This document shows positions 37,601-46,496 of a stretch of DNA of 64,000 nucleotides, piece after piece. Position numbers and translations under genes: made by a program. Source of the DNA: CBDBJK01 sp965206395 (GTDB lineage Bacteria > Chloroflexota > Dehalococcoidia > Lucifugimonadales > CATOSD01); assembly GCA_965206395.1 (NCBI GenBank), contig CBDBJK010000030.1:124001-188000 (forward strand). The letters are read 5' to 3'. A model generated the notes under the pieces. That model did not search any database, was not told the origin of the DNA, and was given only the letters and a program-made list of their open reading frames with translations. Positions within the stretch are counted from its first letter, which is position 1, and each line of letters opens with the position of its first letter.

Positions 37601-38149
37601 CTACTTGTCCAGGCCTCTTTGCATCCCGCGAATATAGCTCACCTGTCCGAGGTGCTGGTTGTACTCGGCGAGCGTCTGGCGAAACATCCGCCCGATGCTA
37701 AAGCTTCCATGCTTCTCCAGAGATGCCGGACGCTCTGCAGTTGGTGTCCTGCCGGGCACGAAGTCCAGGCCATCCCCATCGAGGTTCTTGAGATAAGCCT
37801 GGGTCTCATTCTGAACGGCGTGTCTATAGCCGTCCAGATTCTCTTTTGCAATCGCAGGGAATTTCCCCAATTGCTCGACGCTCAGCCCGAAGCCAAAGCC
37901 AAAACTGTCGTCGGAAATGCCAAACTTTTCATGCCAGCCATCTCTAGTCCAGACATCCGGTATGCCCTGGGCGAATACCTGAATCCACCTGTCTTCCACT
38001 TTGACAACGTGCCATACGATAAACGCAATCGAGTTGGATTCGGCGTCAGGTCTCCAGGCGAGTTCCGCTGGTGTTAGCCCGTCGAGCGCACGGTCTATTC
38101 TCTGCCAGTAGTCCTCAAGGGTCTGCTCAATGAGCGCGATAATCTCCAT
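37601..38149 (-). CDS. DinB-family protein
   Basis: 182 residues, DinB/YfiT four-helix bundle: IEQTLEDYWQRIDRALDGLTPAELAWRP, SIAFIVWHVVKVEDRWIQV (metal His) and a C-terminal AEYNQHLGQVSYIRGMQRG with the paired His. Related proteins include thiol S-transferases dependent on bacillithiol or mycothiol. The gene is convergent with the penicillin acylase gene and stops 27 bp from it. Confidence 0.85.
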   Translation of the reverse strand: MEIIALIEQTLEDYWQRIDRALDGLTPAELAWRPDAESNSIAFIVWHVVKVEDRWIQVFAQGIPDVWTRDGWHEKFGISDDSFGFGFGLSVEQLGKFPAIAKENLDGYRHAVQNETQAYLKNLDGDGLDFVPGRTPTAERPASLEKHGSFSIGRMFRQTLAEYNQHLGQVSYIRGMQRGLDK

Positions 38150-38372
38150 GATGTTGTCTCCCAGTTACAGTAGGCTCGGACTGTGTGTCAAGTATGCAAC
38201 TGACGACGTATTCCCTTCTCCCCTGGCGGTCCGACGCATCGGACTCCGATTCTTATGTCGGAGGAGAAGGTCAGGATGAGGGGGAAGGTATGCTCTTTCA
38301 GACGCCTCACCCTCACCTTAATCCTCTCCCGTCAAGGGAGAGGAAATAACGCTGCCTTCGAGCAAATCTGTA

Positions 38373-38873
38373 TTAGTTAGCGGCCTTCTCGTCTTCTTTG
38401 CGGCGACGCTCGCGGTTCGTAATCGAGCGCACAACCTCGTCCGCGCCCATGCGACCCACCGGCCCGGAGGCATACATCGCGCCTAGCACGACCCCGCCGC
38501 GTCCTAACATGAACTCGGCGGGCTGAATGTATCCGCCTCTATCCTCAGACCACCAGGCTCCCATCAGGTCAGAGTCCTCTTTCGTAGCGCCGTAGGCAAT
38601 CGGGAAAGTCAGGCCTATGTACGCGACCTCTTGCGCATGTTCCTGGGAGTCGACGCTGATGCCGTGGACGGTCGCGCCGAGAGCTTCAAGTTCCTCTTTC
38701 ATTGCTTCATATGCAGCCAACTGCCGCTTGCAGTACGGTCACCAGTGTCCTCGATAAAAGAGCAACACGGTATAGCGGCTTGGCGCATCGTCTGGAATGC
38801 GAATCGTCCCACCGTCCACCAGCTTGAACGTCATCGACGGGAAACGGTCGCCCTGTTGCAGCATCTCGCCCAC
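38373..38873 (-). CDS. selenocysteine peroxiredoxin (AhpC/TSA family), UGA = Sec45
   Basis: 166 residues from GTG 38873 (AGGAGG 6 nt upstream) if in-frame TGA 38739-38741 is read as selenocysteine. The frame is open and family-like on both sides: TVLLFYRGHW-U-PYCKRQLAAYEAM. The usual RGxWCPYC peroxidatic Cys is Sec45, with Cys48 completing UxxC. After it follow GISVDSQEHAQEVA and a typical thioredoxin-fold C-terminus. A hairpin TGCA(A)GC / GCTGCA with loop starting GG lies 7-27 nt after UGA, where bacterial SECIS elements sit. The start overlaps the end of the MarR gene, so the two are coupled. It reduces peroxides, probably under MarR control. Confidence 0.88.
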
Positions 38874-38874
38874 G

Positions 38875-39375
38875 TTATCCTCCTCTTGTCGTCGTAGCGG
38901 CTAGATTGTCCAAAACCTCTTTCTGATCGCCGTGTTCTGCTTTCAGAGGCTTTGACAGCGCGCCATGCAGCGCGCGAATTTCTTCTTCACTCATGTGTCG
39001 CAGGAAATGCTCCTGGATGCCCTGGATATGACCGGGCATAGCGCGTCTGAGCGCCGCGCGTCCGTCAGGCGTGATCACCGTGTAGGTTCCGCGACGGTCT
39101 TCCGGGCAATTCTCCCGCGTGACAAGCCCTGCTTCAACCATCCGGTCAATCAGGCGGGTGAGGCCGCTCCGGCTTAACAGAATCGAGTCCGCGAGGAACT
39201 GCATCCTAATGCGCCCTTCGGGAGCGTCGTCCAGATGAGCCAGGATGTCGTACCAGGAGAGGGCCAATCCTTCACTCTCTTGCATTTCCTGCTCCAGGGT
39301 TCGCATCACTCTGGAGTAGGTTAGCAGGAAAGCTCTCCACGCGGCCATAGCTTCTTCGCTTGGTGTGTCTCTCAT
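38875..39375 (-). CDS. MarR-family transcriptional regulator
   Basis: 166 residues with a MarR winged helix: LSWYDILAHLDDAPEGRIRMQFLADSILLSRSGLTRLIDRMVEAGLV (recognition helix and wing), then RENCPEDRRGTYTVITPDG. Two perfect palindromes containing GTTG...CAAC lie in the 258-bp gap to the divergent FMN-reductase gene, one within a promoter; this is the normal place for MarR operators. Downstream it is coupled to the Sec-peroxiredoxin, suggesting redox or electrophile sensing. Confidence 0.92.
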   Translation of the reverse strand: MRDTPSEEAMAAWRAFLLTYSRVMRTLEQEMQESEGLALSWYDILAHLDDAPEGRIRMQFLADSILLSRSGLTRLIDRMVEAGLVTRENCPEDRRGTYTVITPDGRAALRRAMPGHIQGIQEHFLRHMSEEEIRALHGALSKPLKAEHGDQKEVLDNLAATTTRGG

Positions 39376-39403
39376 GTTCGGATGTTAGCACATGAAGATT
39401 GCA

Positions 39404-39432
39404 TTGACAATAGTTGTGCGCGCAACTATACT
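39404..39432 (+). promoter_or_regulatory. promoter with MarR operator in spacer
   Basis: TTGACA (39404-39409), 17-nt spacer, TATACT (39427-39432): near-perfect sigma70 promoter facing the FMN-reductase gene. The perfect palindrome TAGTTGTGCGCGCAACTA (39411-39428) fills the spacer, so a bound MarR dimer would block polymerase. Confidence 0.8.
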
Positions 39433-39439
39433 GTCATTA

Positions 39440-39455
39440 AGTTGCATGTGCAACT
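39440..39455. promoter_or_regulatory. second MarR operator palindrome
   Basis: Perfect palindrome AGTTGCATGTGCAACT, centre 28 bp from the first. Both share GTTG...CAAC half-sites. Confidence 0.7.
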
Positions 39456-39633
39456 AACATGGTGAATCAGAATGATGGAAGATCGAGAGCGCCACGGAAT
39501 CTCCCGATAGATGAAAAAGGGCCTTTGCTGTACTAAAGGACAGCGCTGGAACTGGCCTACGGCGCGGTGCGATAGACCAGCATTCATGGTTACACTCTTG
39601 GAAGATCGATGAATCAACGAGAAAGGAACGACG

Positions 39634-40237
39634 ATGACAAACCTTAATAATGGAACCAATCCAGATGCAATCCGTATCCTCGGCATCTCCGGCAGCCTTC
39701 GCAGAGACTCATTCAACACCGCCTTGCTGCGGGCCGCTCAAGAGCTTGTCCCAGAGGGCGTTGAGATAACCCTCTTCGATCTGAAGGAGCTTCCCCTCTA
39801 CAATGGCGACGTCGAGGCCGAAGGGCGACCCTGAGTCTGTGACCGCCCTTAAAGAAGCAATACGAAATTCAGACGGCGTTCTGTTCGCCACGCCAGAGTA
39901 CAATCACGGCATCACGGGCGTGCTGAAGAATGCCATCGACTGGGCCTCACGTGACAGGGATGAGAGGTCATTGAACGGCAAGCCTGCTGCCATTATTGGC
40001 GCGGGAGGAATTTCAGGTACTGCTCGCTCTCAGGCACAGCTTCAGCCAGTCCTTAACGAAACCGGAGCATTGTTGATGGTCAAACCCGGCGTGGTGGTGA
40101 CGATGCCCTGGGAGAAGTTCGACGCAGAGGGACGGCTAATCGATAAGGACGCACGGATGTTCCTTGGCAAGCACCTGGACGCGTTCGCAAGATGGACAGC
40201 GCGCGTGAGCATACCGCTAGAAACGACTATAGCTTAA
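39634..40237 (+). pseudogene. NADPH-dependent FMN reductase with frameshift
   Basis: Flavodoxin-like fold in two frames. The first (from ATG 39634) reads ILGISGSLRRDSFNTALLRAA (FMN loop) to LYNGDVEAEG. Then GAAGGGCGACCCT holds one G too many; the second frame continues with DPESVTALKEAIR, TPEYNHGITGVLKNAIDWASR (family signature), KPAAIIGAGGISGTAR and so on to 40237. The break lies near 39823-39828. Either the gene is inactive or one base is wrong. It is preceded by a MarR-controlled promoter, so it would be an electrophile- or redox-induced quinone/azo reductase. Confidence 0.85.
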
Positions 40238-40301
40238 AATCGAAAACCTCTTTAGAATGGAAGCCTCTAGCCGTTCCCAACTCACAATCGGAGGAAACCC
40301 T

Positions 40302-41153
40302 TTGACACAATCCGAACAACGACGCTCGATACTTGGTGTGTTTGCCCATCCCGATGACGAGTCCTTCGGCACAGGTGGTTTGCTAGCCCGTTACGTGACG
40401 GAGGGCGCGCACGTGTCACTTGTTTGCGCCACGAACGGCGACGTAGGTGAAATCTCCGACCCCAGCCTTGCAACGCCTGAAACGCTGGGAGACGTGCGTA
40501 TAGGCGAAATGAAGGAGGCCGCCAGTGTGCTTGGGTTAAGCGAGCTTATCATGTTCGGCTATCGTGATTCGGGTATGCAGGGCACGCCTGACAACGACGA
40601 CCCTCGCGCATTCGCTCAAGCGCCGGACGACGAGGTGGTATCGAAGTTAGTGGGTATCATTCGCCGTTTGCGTCCACAGGTCGTCGTGACGTTCGACCCC
40701 AACGGCGGCTACGGCCATCCCGACCATATCTCGATTCATCTTCACACCGTTGCCGCGTTTCACGCCGTAGGCGACCCCGCGCGATACCCTGACGAAGGCG
40801 TGCCCTGGCAGCCCGCACGCCTGTTTTACGTGGCGATACCCCGTTCCGCGTTCAAAGAGATGCGTAAGAATATGGAGGCGGCGGGGATGGATACGAGCGA
40901 GTTCGAGAATTTCGAGGACGCGGTGTTTGGATGGCCTGATGAGCAGATTAACGTCGTTATGGATGTTACAGACACGATTGACACCAAGTGGCGAGCGCTG
41001 CAATGCCACCGCACTCAGCTAGGCGGCGACAACTTTTTCAGTCGCATGCCAGAGGCGCTGAGGAGGCAGATGTTGAGTCGCGAAACCTTTGTGCAGGCGT
41101 GGCCCGAACCGTCTGAGGGCTTGAGGCTGACGCATCTTTTCGACGGCCTCTAA
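40302..41153 (+). CDS. PIG-L family (LmbE-like) deacetylase
   Basis: About 283 residues. I prefer TTG 40302 because CGGAGG lies 7 nt upstream; ATG 40257 would put that ribosome site inside the coding part. Zinc motif AHPDDE (near the N-terminus) and GGYGHPDHISIH give the His/Asp ligands of N-acetylglucosaminyl deacetylases such as MshB (mycothiol) and BshB (bacillithiol). FGYRDSGMQGTPDND is also usual. A role in thiol cofactor synthesis fits the DinB protein near by but is not proven. Confidence 0.87.
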   Translation: MTQSEQRRSILGVFAHPDDESFGTGGLLARYVTEGAHVSLVCATNGDVGEISDPSLATPETLGDVRIGEMKEAASVLGLSELIMFGYRDSGMQGTPDNDDPRAFAQAPDDEVVSKLVGIIRRLRPQVVVTFDPNGGYGHPDHISIHLHTVAAFHAVGDPARYPDEGVPWQPARLFYVAIPRSAFKEMRKNMEAAGMDTSEFENFEDAVFGWPDEQINVVMDVTDTIDTKWRALQCHRTQLGGDNFFSRMPEALRRQMLSRETFVQAWPEPSEGLRLTHLFDGL

Positions 41154-41206
41154 TACGCAGCATATTAGGCCAACTATTACACACTCATCTGTTATGGAGA
41201 CAACGA

Positions 41207-41914
41207 TTGATAAAGGTTAGGAAAAAGAGCGAAATCTTCAACATAAAAGAGGACTGGTTCGAGGGCCGATGGCACTTCTCCTTCGGAGGGCCACAAGGCT
41301 TTCACGATCCCGAAAACACCCAGTTCGGCGCATTGCGGGTATTTAATATCGACACCATTGTGCCAGGCGGGGTATGGCCTATGCATTCCCACCAGAACAT
41401 CGAGGTCATCACCTACTGTCTTGACGGCGAGTTCCAGCACGCCGACGAGACTGGCAAAGGGGGTGTGCTATATCAAGGCGATGTGCAGCATACGACGGTT
41501 GGCCGGGGGATGTTCCATGAGGAGATAAACCACTCCCCCGACAAGCCGATGACGTTCCTTCAGATATGGGTGATGCCCAAGGAGCGCGATCTCACGCCTT
41601 CGATGGAGCAGCGAAGCGTGGACAAAAGCGAGCGTCTGAACCGCTTTCTCACGCTTGTTTCAGACAAGGATTCCGAAGCGCTGCCCATTGAGCAAGACGC
41701 AGAGTTCGCCGTCGCCGCCCTTGAGTCGGGCAAGACGGCATCGCGCAAACTGGATGACGGCTATGGCGCATATCTGTACATCGTCTCCGGTCAGGTGCAG
41801 CTCGACGGTCAAACGCTCTCAGAGGGCGCCGCCGCCAAGATATCAGATGTGCCCTCGGTAGACGTCGATGCCAATGAAGATAGCGAGCTTGCGATGGTCG
41901 TGGTGCGGGTATAG
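41207..41914 (+). CDS. pirin family protein
   Basis: 235 residues from TTG 41207. Double cupin with the N-terminal metal motif MHSHQNIEVITYCLDGEFQHAD and GRGMFHEEINHSP, as in E. coli YhhW. Pirins of this type show quercetin 2,3-dioxygenase activity or act as redox sensors. The C-terminal cupin lacks clear ligands, as usual. Confidence 0.88.
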   Translation: MIKVRKKSEIFNIKEDWFEGRWHFSFGGPQGFHDPENTQFGALRVFNIDTIVPGGVWPMHSHQNIEVITYCLDGEFQHADETGKGGVLYQGDVQHTTVGRGMFHEEINHSPDKPMTFLQIWVMPKERDLTPSMEQRSVDKSERLNRFLTLVSDKDSEALPIEQDAEFAVAALESGKTASRKLDDGYGAYLYIVSGQVQLDGQTLSEGAAAKISDVPSVDVDANEDSELAMVVVRV

Positions 41915-41949
41915 GCAATCGCAGGAGTGTGAGCTTCTCGCACGCTTTG

Positions 41950-43987
41950 TCATGTTTGAGTCTTCGTATTCTTGTTGGTGGCCCTATCCAACTGCACGGC
42001 GGTGTTGATGATTGCCATGTGAGAAAACGCCTGAGGGAAGTTACCGAGCATCTCGCCTGTGGCGGGGTCTATCTCCTCACTTAGCAGTCCCAGGTCGTTG
42101 GTGTAGCTGAGAAGTCGCTCGAACAGAGCGCGCGCTTTGTCGATCTCCCCAAGCAGTATCAGGTTGTCTGCGAGCCAGAAGGTGCAGATGTTGAAAACGC
42201 CCTCGTCGCCTGCGAGACCGTCGTCGAAGTCACGATAACGGTAAACGAAGCCCTGTGGCGGGGTCTATCTCCTCACTTAGCAGTCCCAGGTCGTTGGTGT
42301 AGCTGAGAAGTCGCTCGAACAGAGCGCGCGCTTTGTCGATCTCCCCAAGCAGTATCAGGTTGTCTGCGAGCCAGAAGGTGCAGATGTTGAAAACGCCCTC
42401 GTCGCCTGCGAGACCGTCGTCGAAGTCACGATAACGGTAAACGAAGCCCTGGGGAGACGTAAGATCGCTCTCCGTCGCTCGAATAGTGGCAAGCATTCGA
42501 GGATCGTCAGCCTTTATGAAGCCGACGAGAGGAAGCATTAGGTTCGCGGCGTCGAGCCTCTTGGAACCGTAGGCCTGAACGAACACACCAAGCTCGGAAT
42601 CAAACCCGTTGGATATCACATCCTCTCTGATTTCTCTCCTGACCTTGCGCCACTGGTCAACATCCCCTGGCAGGTCGAGCGCTCGCGCGGTCTTTATTGC
42701 CCTGTCCAGGGCCACCCAGCACCAGACCTTTGAGAATACGTAGTGCTGTCTACCTACGCGAGCCTCCCACACGCCTTCGTCAGGCTCCCTCCAATGGTCG
42801 ATGACGAAGTCGACTACCCGAAGCAGGTATTCCCAATACTCGGAGCTAATCACGCCGCCGAACTTGCGATAGAGATGCGCCGAGTCCAGTATCTCGCCAT
42901 ACACGTCTAGCTGGAACTGGGAGTAAGCCCCGTTGCCTACACGAACAGGCCGCGAGTGTTTGTATCCCATCAACCCTGGAATCTCGCTCTCGGTAAGTCG
43001 CCTCTCTCCTCCAAGGCCGTACATAATCTGAAGATCGCGCGCCCTGCCTGTCGTGGCCCATTCCAGCCACTGGTTGAATGCCTCAGCCTCCGTCGTATAG
43101 CCCAGAATGAATAGCGCGTAGAGCGCGAAACTCGTATCGCGGATCCAGGTGAATCGATAATCCCAGTTCCGCCCGCTGCCGATAAGCTCTGGAAGCGAGG
43201 TCGTTGGCGCTGCCACAAGACCTCCCGATGGCGCGTACGTCAGCGCTTTGAGGATCAGCGCGCTTCGTTGGACCTCATCGCTATACTTGCCGTCGTACGT
43301 GCAAATCGAACTCCACCCCTGCCAGAACTCAATCGCTTCATTCAGGCGTTCTTCGAGCGAATCCTCGTCGAGAGCGTCTACATGATGCGAGAAACGGGAC
43401 TCGTAGGTGACGACTGCCCAGGTCTTTTCGCCTTCCTTGAGCGTGCCTTCGGAGCGAAAGCCGTCGTTTATTTCGGTGATGGCGGACGAGCAATAGAATG
43501 AGATAGCGTCCGAGCCGCCGTGAGCGAACGCCGTGTGAGGGCTGTCCACGTGCGCGTGAGGCACGATGGTGCCGTACTCAAATCGCGGGTAGCACTCTAT
43601 CACGAAGCTGACGTTGCCACTGTCGCACTTGAGCATACGGACGACTTGATGGTCGTCTCCGACTTCATGCGGCACCTGCGGCCCTGTGTGTTCGTGGACG
43701 TTCATAAAGTCGGTCAGCGTCGCTACTCCGGTTTCAGTCTCGAACGTTGTTTCCAGGATGTTGGTGCCTTGAATATATCGCCGCTTCACAGAGCGTACGC
43801 CTTCGGGCGCAACCTTGAAGTAACCGCCCTGGTTCCAGTCCAGTATGCGGCTAAAAACGGCTGGACTGTCGAAACGTGGGAAGCAGCACCAATCGATGCA
43901 CCCGGTCGTAGAGACGAGCGCGCAAGAGTGCATGTCGCTAATCATCCCATAATCTGAAATCGGAGGATATGGAGGATTGTCGTTCAT
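41950..43987 (-). pseudogene. GH15 glucoamylase/trehalase-like enzyme, frame broken by duplication
   Basis: A GH15 protein: SDYGMISDMHSCALVSTTGCIDWCCFPRFDSPAVF (split) at the N-terminus, GRNWDYRFTWIRDTSFALYAL, QLDVYGEILDSAHLY and CFVLWAL-like CWVALDRAIKTA. These are alpha-glucan or trehalose hydrolases. The frame runs 43987 to 42230, but a 196-bp tandem duplication (42060-42255 and 42256-42451) shifts it: after SEEIDPATG the protein ends in RLPLS. The original end (EMLGNFPQAFSHMAIINTAV) is still encoded down to TGA 41950-41952. The loss covers about 40 C-terminal residues including a conserved NFPQAFSH segment. Confidence 0.85.
42060..42451. repeat. 196-bp perfect tandem duplication
   Basis: Two identical units, 42060-42255 and 42256-42451, each beginning TGGCGGGGTCTATC. 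The identity means the event is recent or is an assembly artefact. Confidence 0.95.
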
Positions 43988-44236
43988 ATTTGAGTCCTGT
44001 ACATTTTTACGGATGGAGGAAACTTTAATTCCTCTTTATCTTGATGATAGTGGTGTGGAAATAGATTCTCTAGCCTCGTCGTAACCAAGAATTTCCATTC
44101 ATCATCTCGGTATGATTGCCACACAAACTATCGTCTCTCAGAATGATAACATTTCTGTCTGTTCTACTCCGAAGAATCGGAGTCCGAAGATATTCCATTT
44201 TATGAGTCGGACAAGGTTGAGCCATAGAGGTCCGTT

Positions 44237-45643
44237 ATGGACGAACGAATAACGAGAGAAGACTCCATCTTTTCGATCCAGGAGCCGGACGATGTTGAGC
44301 GGGTAGCCGTCTTGCTCAGGGAGCTATTGGAGAGCGATGCCGTAGCGGAGGCTGTGGCGAGGTTCTCGCGGCTCAGGTCACGTGACCAGGCAGATGTTAT
44401 AGAGCATCTTGCGCCAGAGCTTCAATCCAGGCTCCTTGACCAGCTTACGCCCGAAAACGTAGGCCAGATAATCGAAGAGCTAGAGCCTGCGGAGGCTGTC
44501 GAGCTTTCACAGGATATGGGGCCTGAGCAACTGTCTCAGGTGTTGGACGAAACCAGCCCGGACGTAGCGGCGGACGTTCTGCGCGGTCTGCCAGAAGACT
44601 TGGCCGCCAGGACTCTCGAACGCATGGAAGAGGCTGAAGGCGTCGCTCCATTGCTTGAGTATGAGGACGAAGCCGCCGGGGGCCTGATGACGCCGGAGCT
44701 GATCGCACTCGGCGACAGCATGACCGTTACGCAGGCTATGGCGTTCGTTCGGCGCTGGGCCGAAGACCTGGACCCGGAAGATGTCTCTTACCTCTTCGTC
44801 GTAGACTCTACTGGCGCGCTAAAAGGTGGCGTTGACCTTGCTCAGCTTGTGCTGGCCCGTCCTCACCAGCTAATCAGCCTCATGATGGACACCAATGTCA
44901 TATCGGTGTTGGTGGAAACCGACCAGGAGCAGTGCGCTCGACTGATGGAGCGCTACGATATTCGCAGACTGCCTGTAGTCGATAGCGAAAACAAGCTGGT
45001 CGGCGTGTTGATACTCGAAGACATGATCGGCGTGTTCGAAGACGAGGCCACCGAAGACATGTACAGAATGATTGGCGTTCACAGGAGAGAGGAAGCCCTT
45101 GGCCCCTTCTGGCGCTCCGTTCGAAATCGCCTGCCTTGGCTGTGCGTAAACCTGGGGACGGCGGTTCTGGCAGGGCTTGTAATCACGATGTTCCAGTCCA
45201 CTTTGGGCCAGGTGGTTGCGCTGGCTGCCTTCCTGCCCGTAATCGCCGGTCAGGGAGGCATCGCGGGAACTCAGACGCTTACGCTTATAGTGCGGTCCCT
45301 GGCTCTGGGAGAAATCGGTTCCGGCAGCACGCGAAGACTGTTAGCCAAGGAGGTTGGACTGGGCCTTGTTCACGGCGCAGTTCTGGGAGTCATGGTGGGG
45401 GTCATCACACTGGCATGGAAGGGCAGCGAGTATCTAGCCCTGGTCGTTGGCCTCGCCATGGTCTCGAACATGATTGTAGCAGGCATCAGCGGGGTGCTGG
45501 TTCCGCTCGGTCTCAGGGCGCTGCGCATCGACCCCGCGTTGGCCTCCGCCGTAGCTGTGACCACGATGACAGACGTTATCGGCTTCCTCATCTACCTGGG
45601 CCTGGCTACGCTGGCGATTGGGCTGATTACACGCAGCCTGTGA
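44237..45643 (+). CDS. mgtE: MgtE-type magnesium transporter
   Basis: 468 residues. Cytosolic N-domain of acidic helical repeats (QADVIEHLAPELQSRLLDQL), two CBS domains (LMTPELIALGDSMTV; LPVVDSENKLVGVLILEDMIGVFEDEATEDM) and a C-terminal membrane domain of about five helices with PVIAGQGGIAGTQTL and the conserved VTTMTDVIGFLIYLGLA end. Length is standard. It moves Mg2+ (also Co2+), gated by Mg2+ on the N and CBS domains. No M-box riboswitch was recognised in the 249-bp gap before it. Confidence 0.94.
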   Translation: MDERITREDSIFSIQEPDDVERVAVLLRELLESDAVAEAVARFSRLRSRDQADVIEHLAPELQSRLLDQLTPENVGQIIEELEPAEAVELSQDMGPEQLSQVLDETSPDVAADVLRGLPEDLAARTLERMEEAEGVAPLLEYEDEAAGGLMTPELIALGDSMTVTQAMAFVRRWAEDLDPEDVSYLFVVDSTGALKGGVDLAQLVLARPHQLISLMMDTNVISVLVETDQEQCARLMERYDIRRLPVVDSENKLVGVLILEDMIGVFEDEATEDMYRMIGVHRREEALGPFWRSVRNRLPWLCVNLGTAVLAGLVITMFQSTLGQVVALAAFLPVIAGQGGIAGTQTLTLIVRSLALGEIGSGSTRRLLAKEVGLGLVHGAVLGVMVGVITLAWKGSEYLALVVGLAMVSNMIVAGISGVLVPLGLRALRIDPALASAVAVTTMTDVIGFLIYLGLATLAIGLITRSL

Positions 45644-45677
45644 TTAGAACCCTTAGGGCCGACCAGGTGGGACGCCC

Positions 45678-46436
45678 CTACTTGCGAAAGAGATAGATAG
45701 CCCATCCAAGGGTGTTTCGTCCCCAGCGAAGGTAAGACTCCCTGAAACCTGCGACACGTTCGATAAGTTCGGCAACGTCGGGGTCTGTTGGGTTAGAGCG
45801 GGCGTACTCGGCTGAGGCGTGCCACTGGAGTCCCTCGTACCTGTCCCAGTCATCAGGATCGCTCACCCTGGAGTAAAGCGTGGTCAGCCCTTCTTCCTCG
45901 CCGATTACGATATTGCCATAATGGTCGCTGAATTCGTCCCTGGTAATATCTTCGGCAGCCAGATACTCCTCAGTCGGTTCCGTGATCCAGTAGGGTTCCC
46001 CGACCAACACCAGTCCGCCGGGTTTGGTCAGCTTCTTCAGGCCCTGAAGTGTGCCTCTGTGACCATCGAATATCCAGGAGGCCCCCAGACACACAGCCAG
46101 GTCGAACGACTCCGGCGCGTCTGGTTGATACTCCGCGCCATCCTGCAAGATGAACTCAAGATCTGCATCGGGAACTCGCTCCTGGCGCTTCTTCTCCGCC
46201 TGCGGAATGAAGAACGGCGATATGTCCACCCCAACTCCCTCGATGCCGAACCTCTCAGCCAGCCTGACCAGTAGCTCTGCCTTGCCGCACGCGATGTCAA
46301 CGACTCGCGCCCCTGGCTTCAGGTCGAGCAGGGATAACATCTCGTCTAGCTTCTCGATGCTCGTCGGGTTGCGGACGACATGATTGCGGTGGGTGATGTC
46401 GAAATACTTCCACCTGTCCATCTTCCATTCGCTCAT
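45678..46436 (-). CDS. class I SAM-dependent methyltransferase
   Basis: About 252 residues from ATG 46436 (the longer frame to 46493 has no support). Motif I VVDIACGKAELLVRLAERF, the acidic residue in GVGVDISPFF, motif III-like FDLAVCLGASWIFDGHRGTL and KPGGLVLVGEPYW. It is a small-molecule type methyltransferase of the Methyltransf_11/25 group. It stands alone, and its substrate is unknown. Confidence 0.85.
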   Translation of the reverse strand: MSEWKMDRWKYFDITHRNHVVRNPTSIEKLDEMLSLLDLKPGARVVDIACGKAELLVRLAERFGIEGVGVDISPFFIPQAEKKRQERVPDADLEFILQDGAEYQPDAPESFDLAVCLGASWIFDGHRGTLQGLKKLTKPGGLVLVGEPYWITEPTEEYLAAEDITRDEFSDHYGNIVIGEEEGLTTLYSRVSDPDDWDRYEGLQWHASAEYARSNPTDPDVAELIERVAGFRESYLRWGRNTLGWAIYLFRK

Positions 46437-46496
46437 GGCACTTTTAGCTAAAGCTATAGAATTGCTACGGCATGTGGTTACAGCCCCAGGCAATCG

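Noticed and set aside
39459..39536. 25-codon frame in the leader of the FMN reductase
   Set aside because: It begins at an ATG inside the operator region and has no clear ribosome site or recognisable sequence; not supported as a gene or leader peptide.
44000..44236. Possible M-box riboswitch before mgtE
   Set aside because: I could not find the conserved M-box core in this stretch; only a short ACTCCGA...TCGGAGT hairpin.
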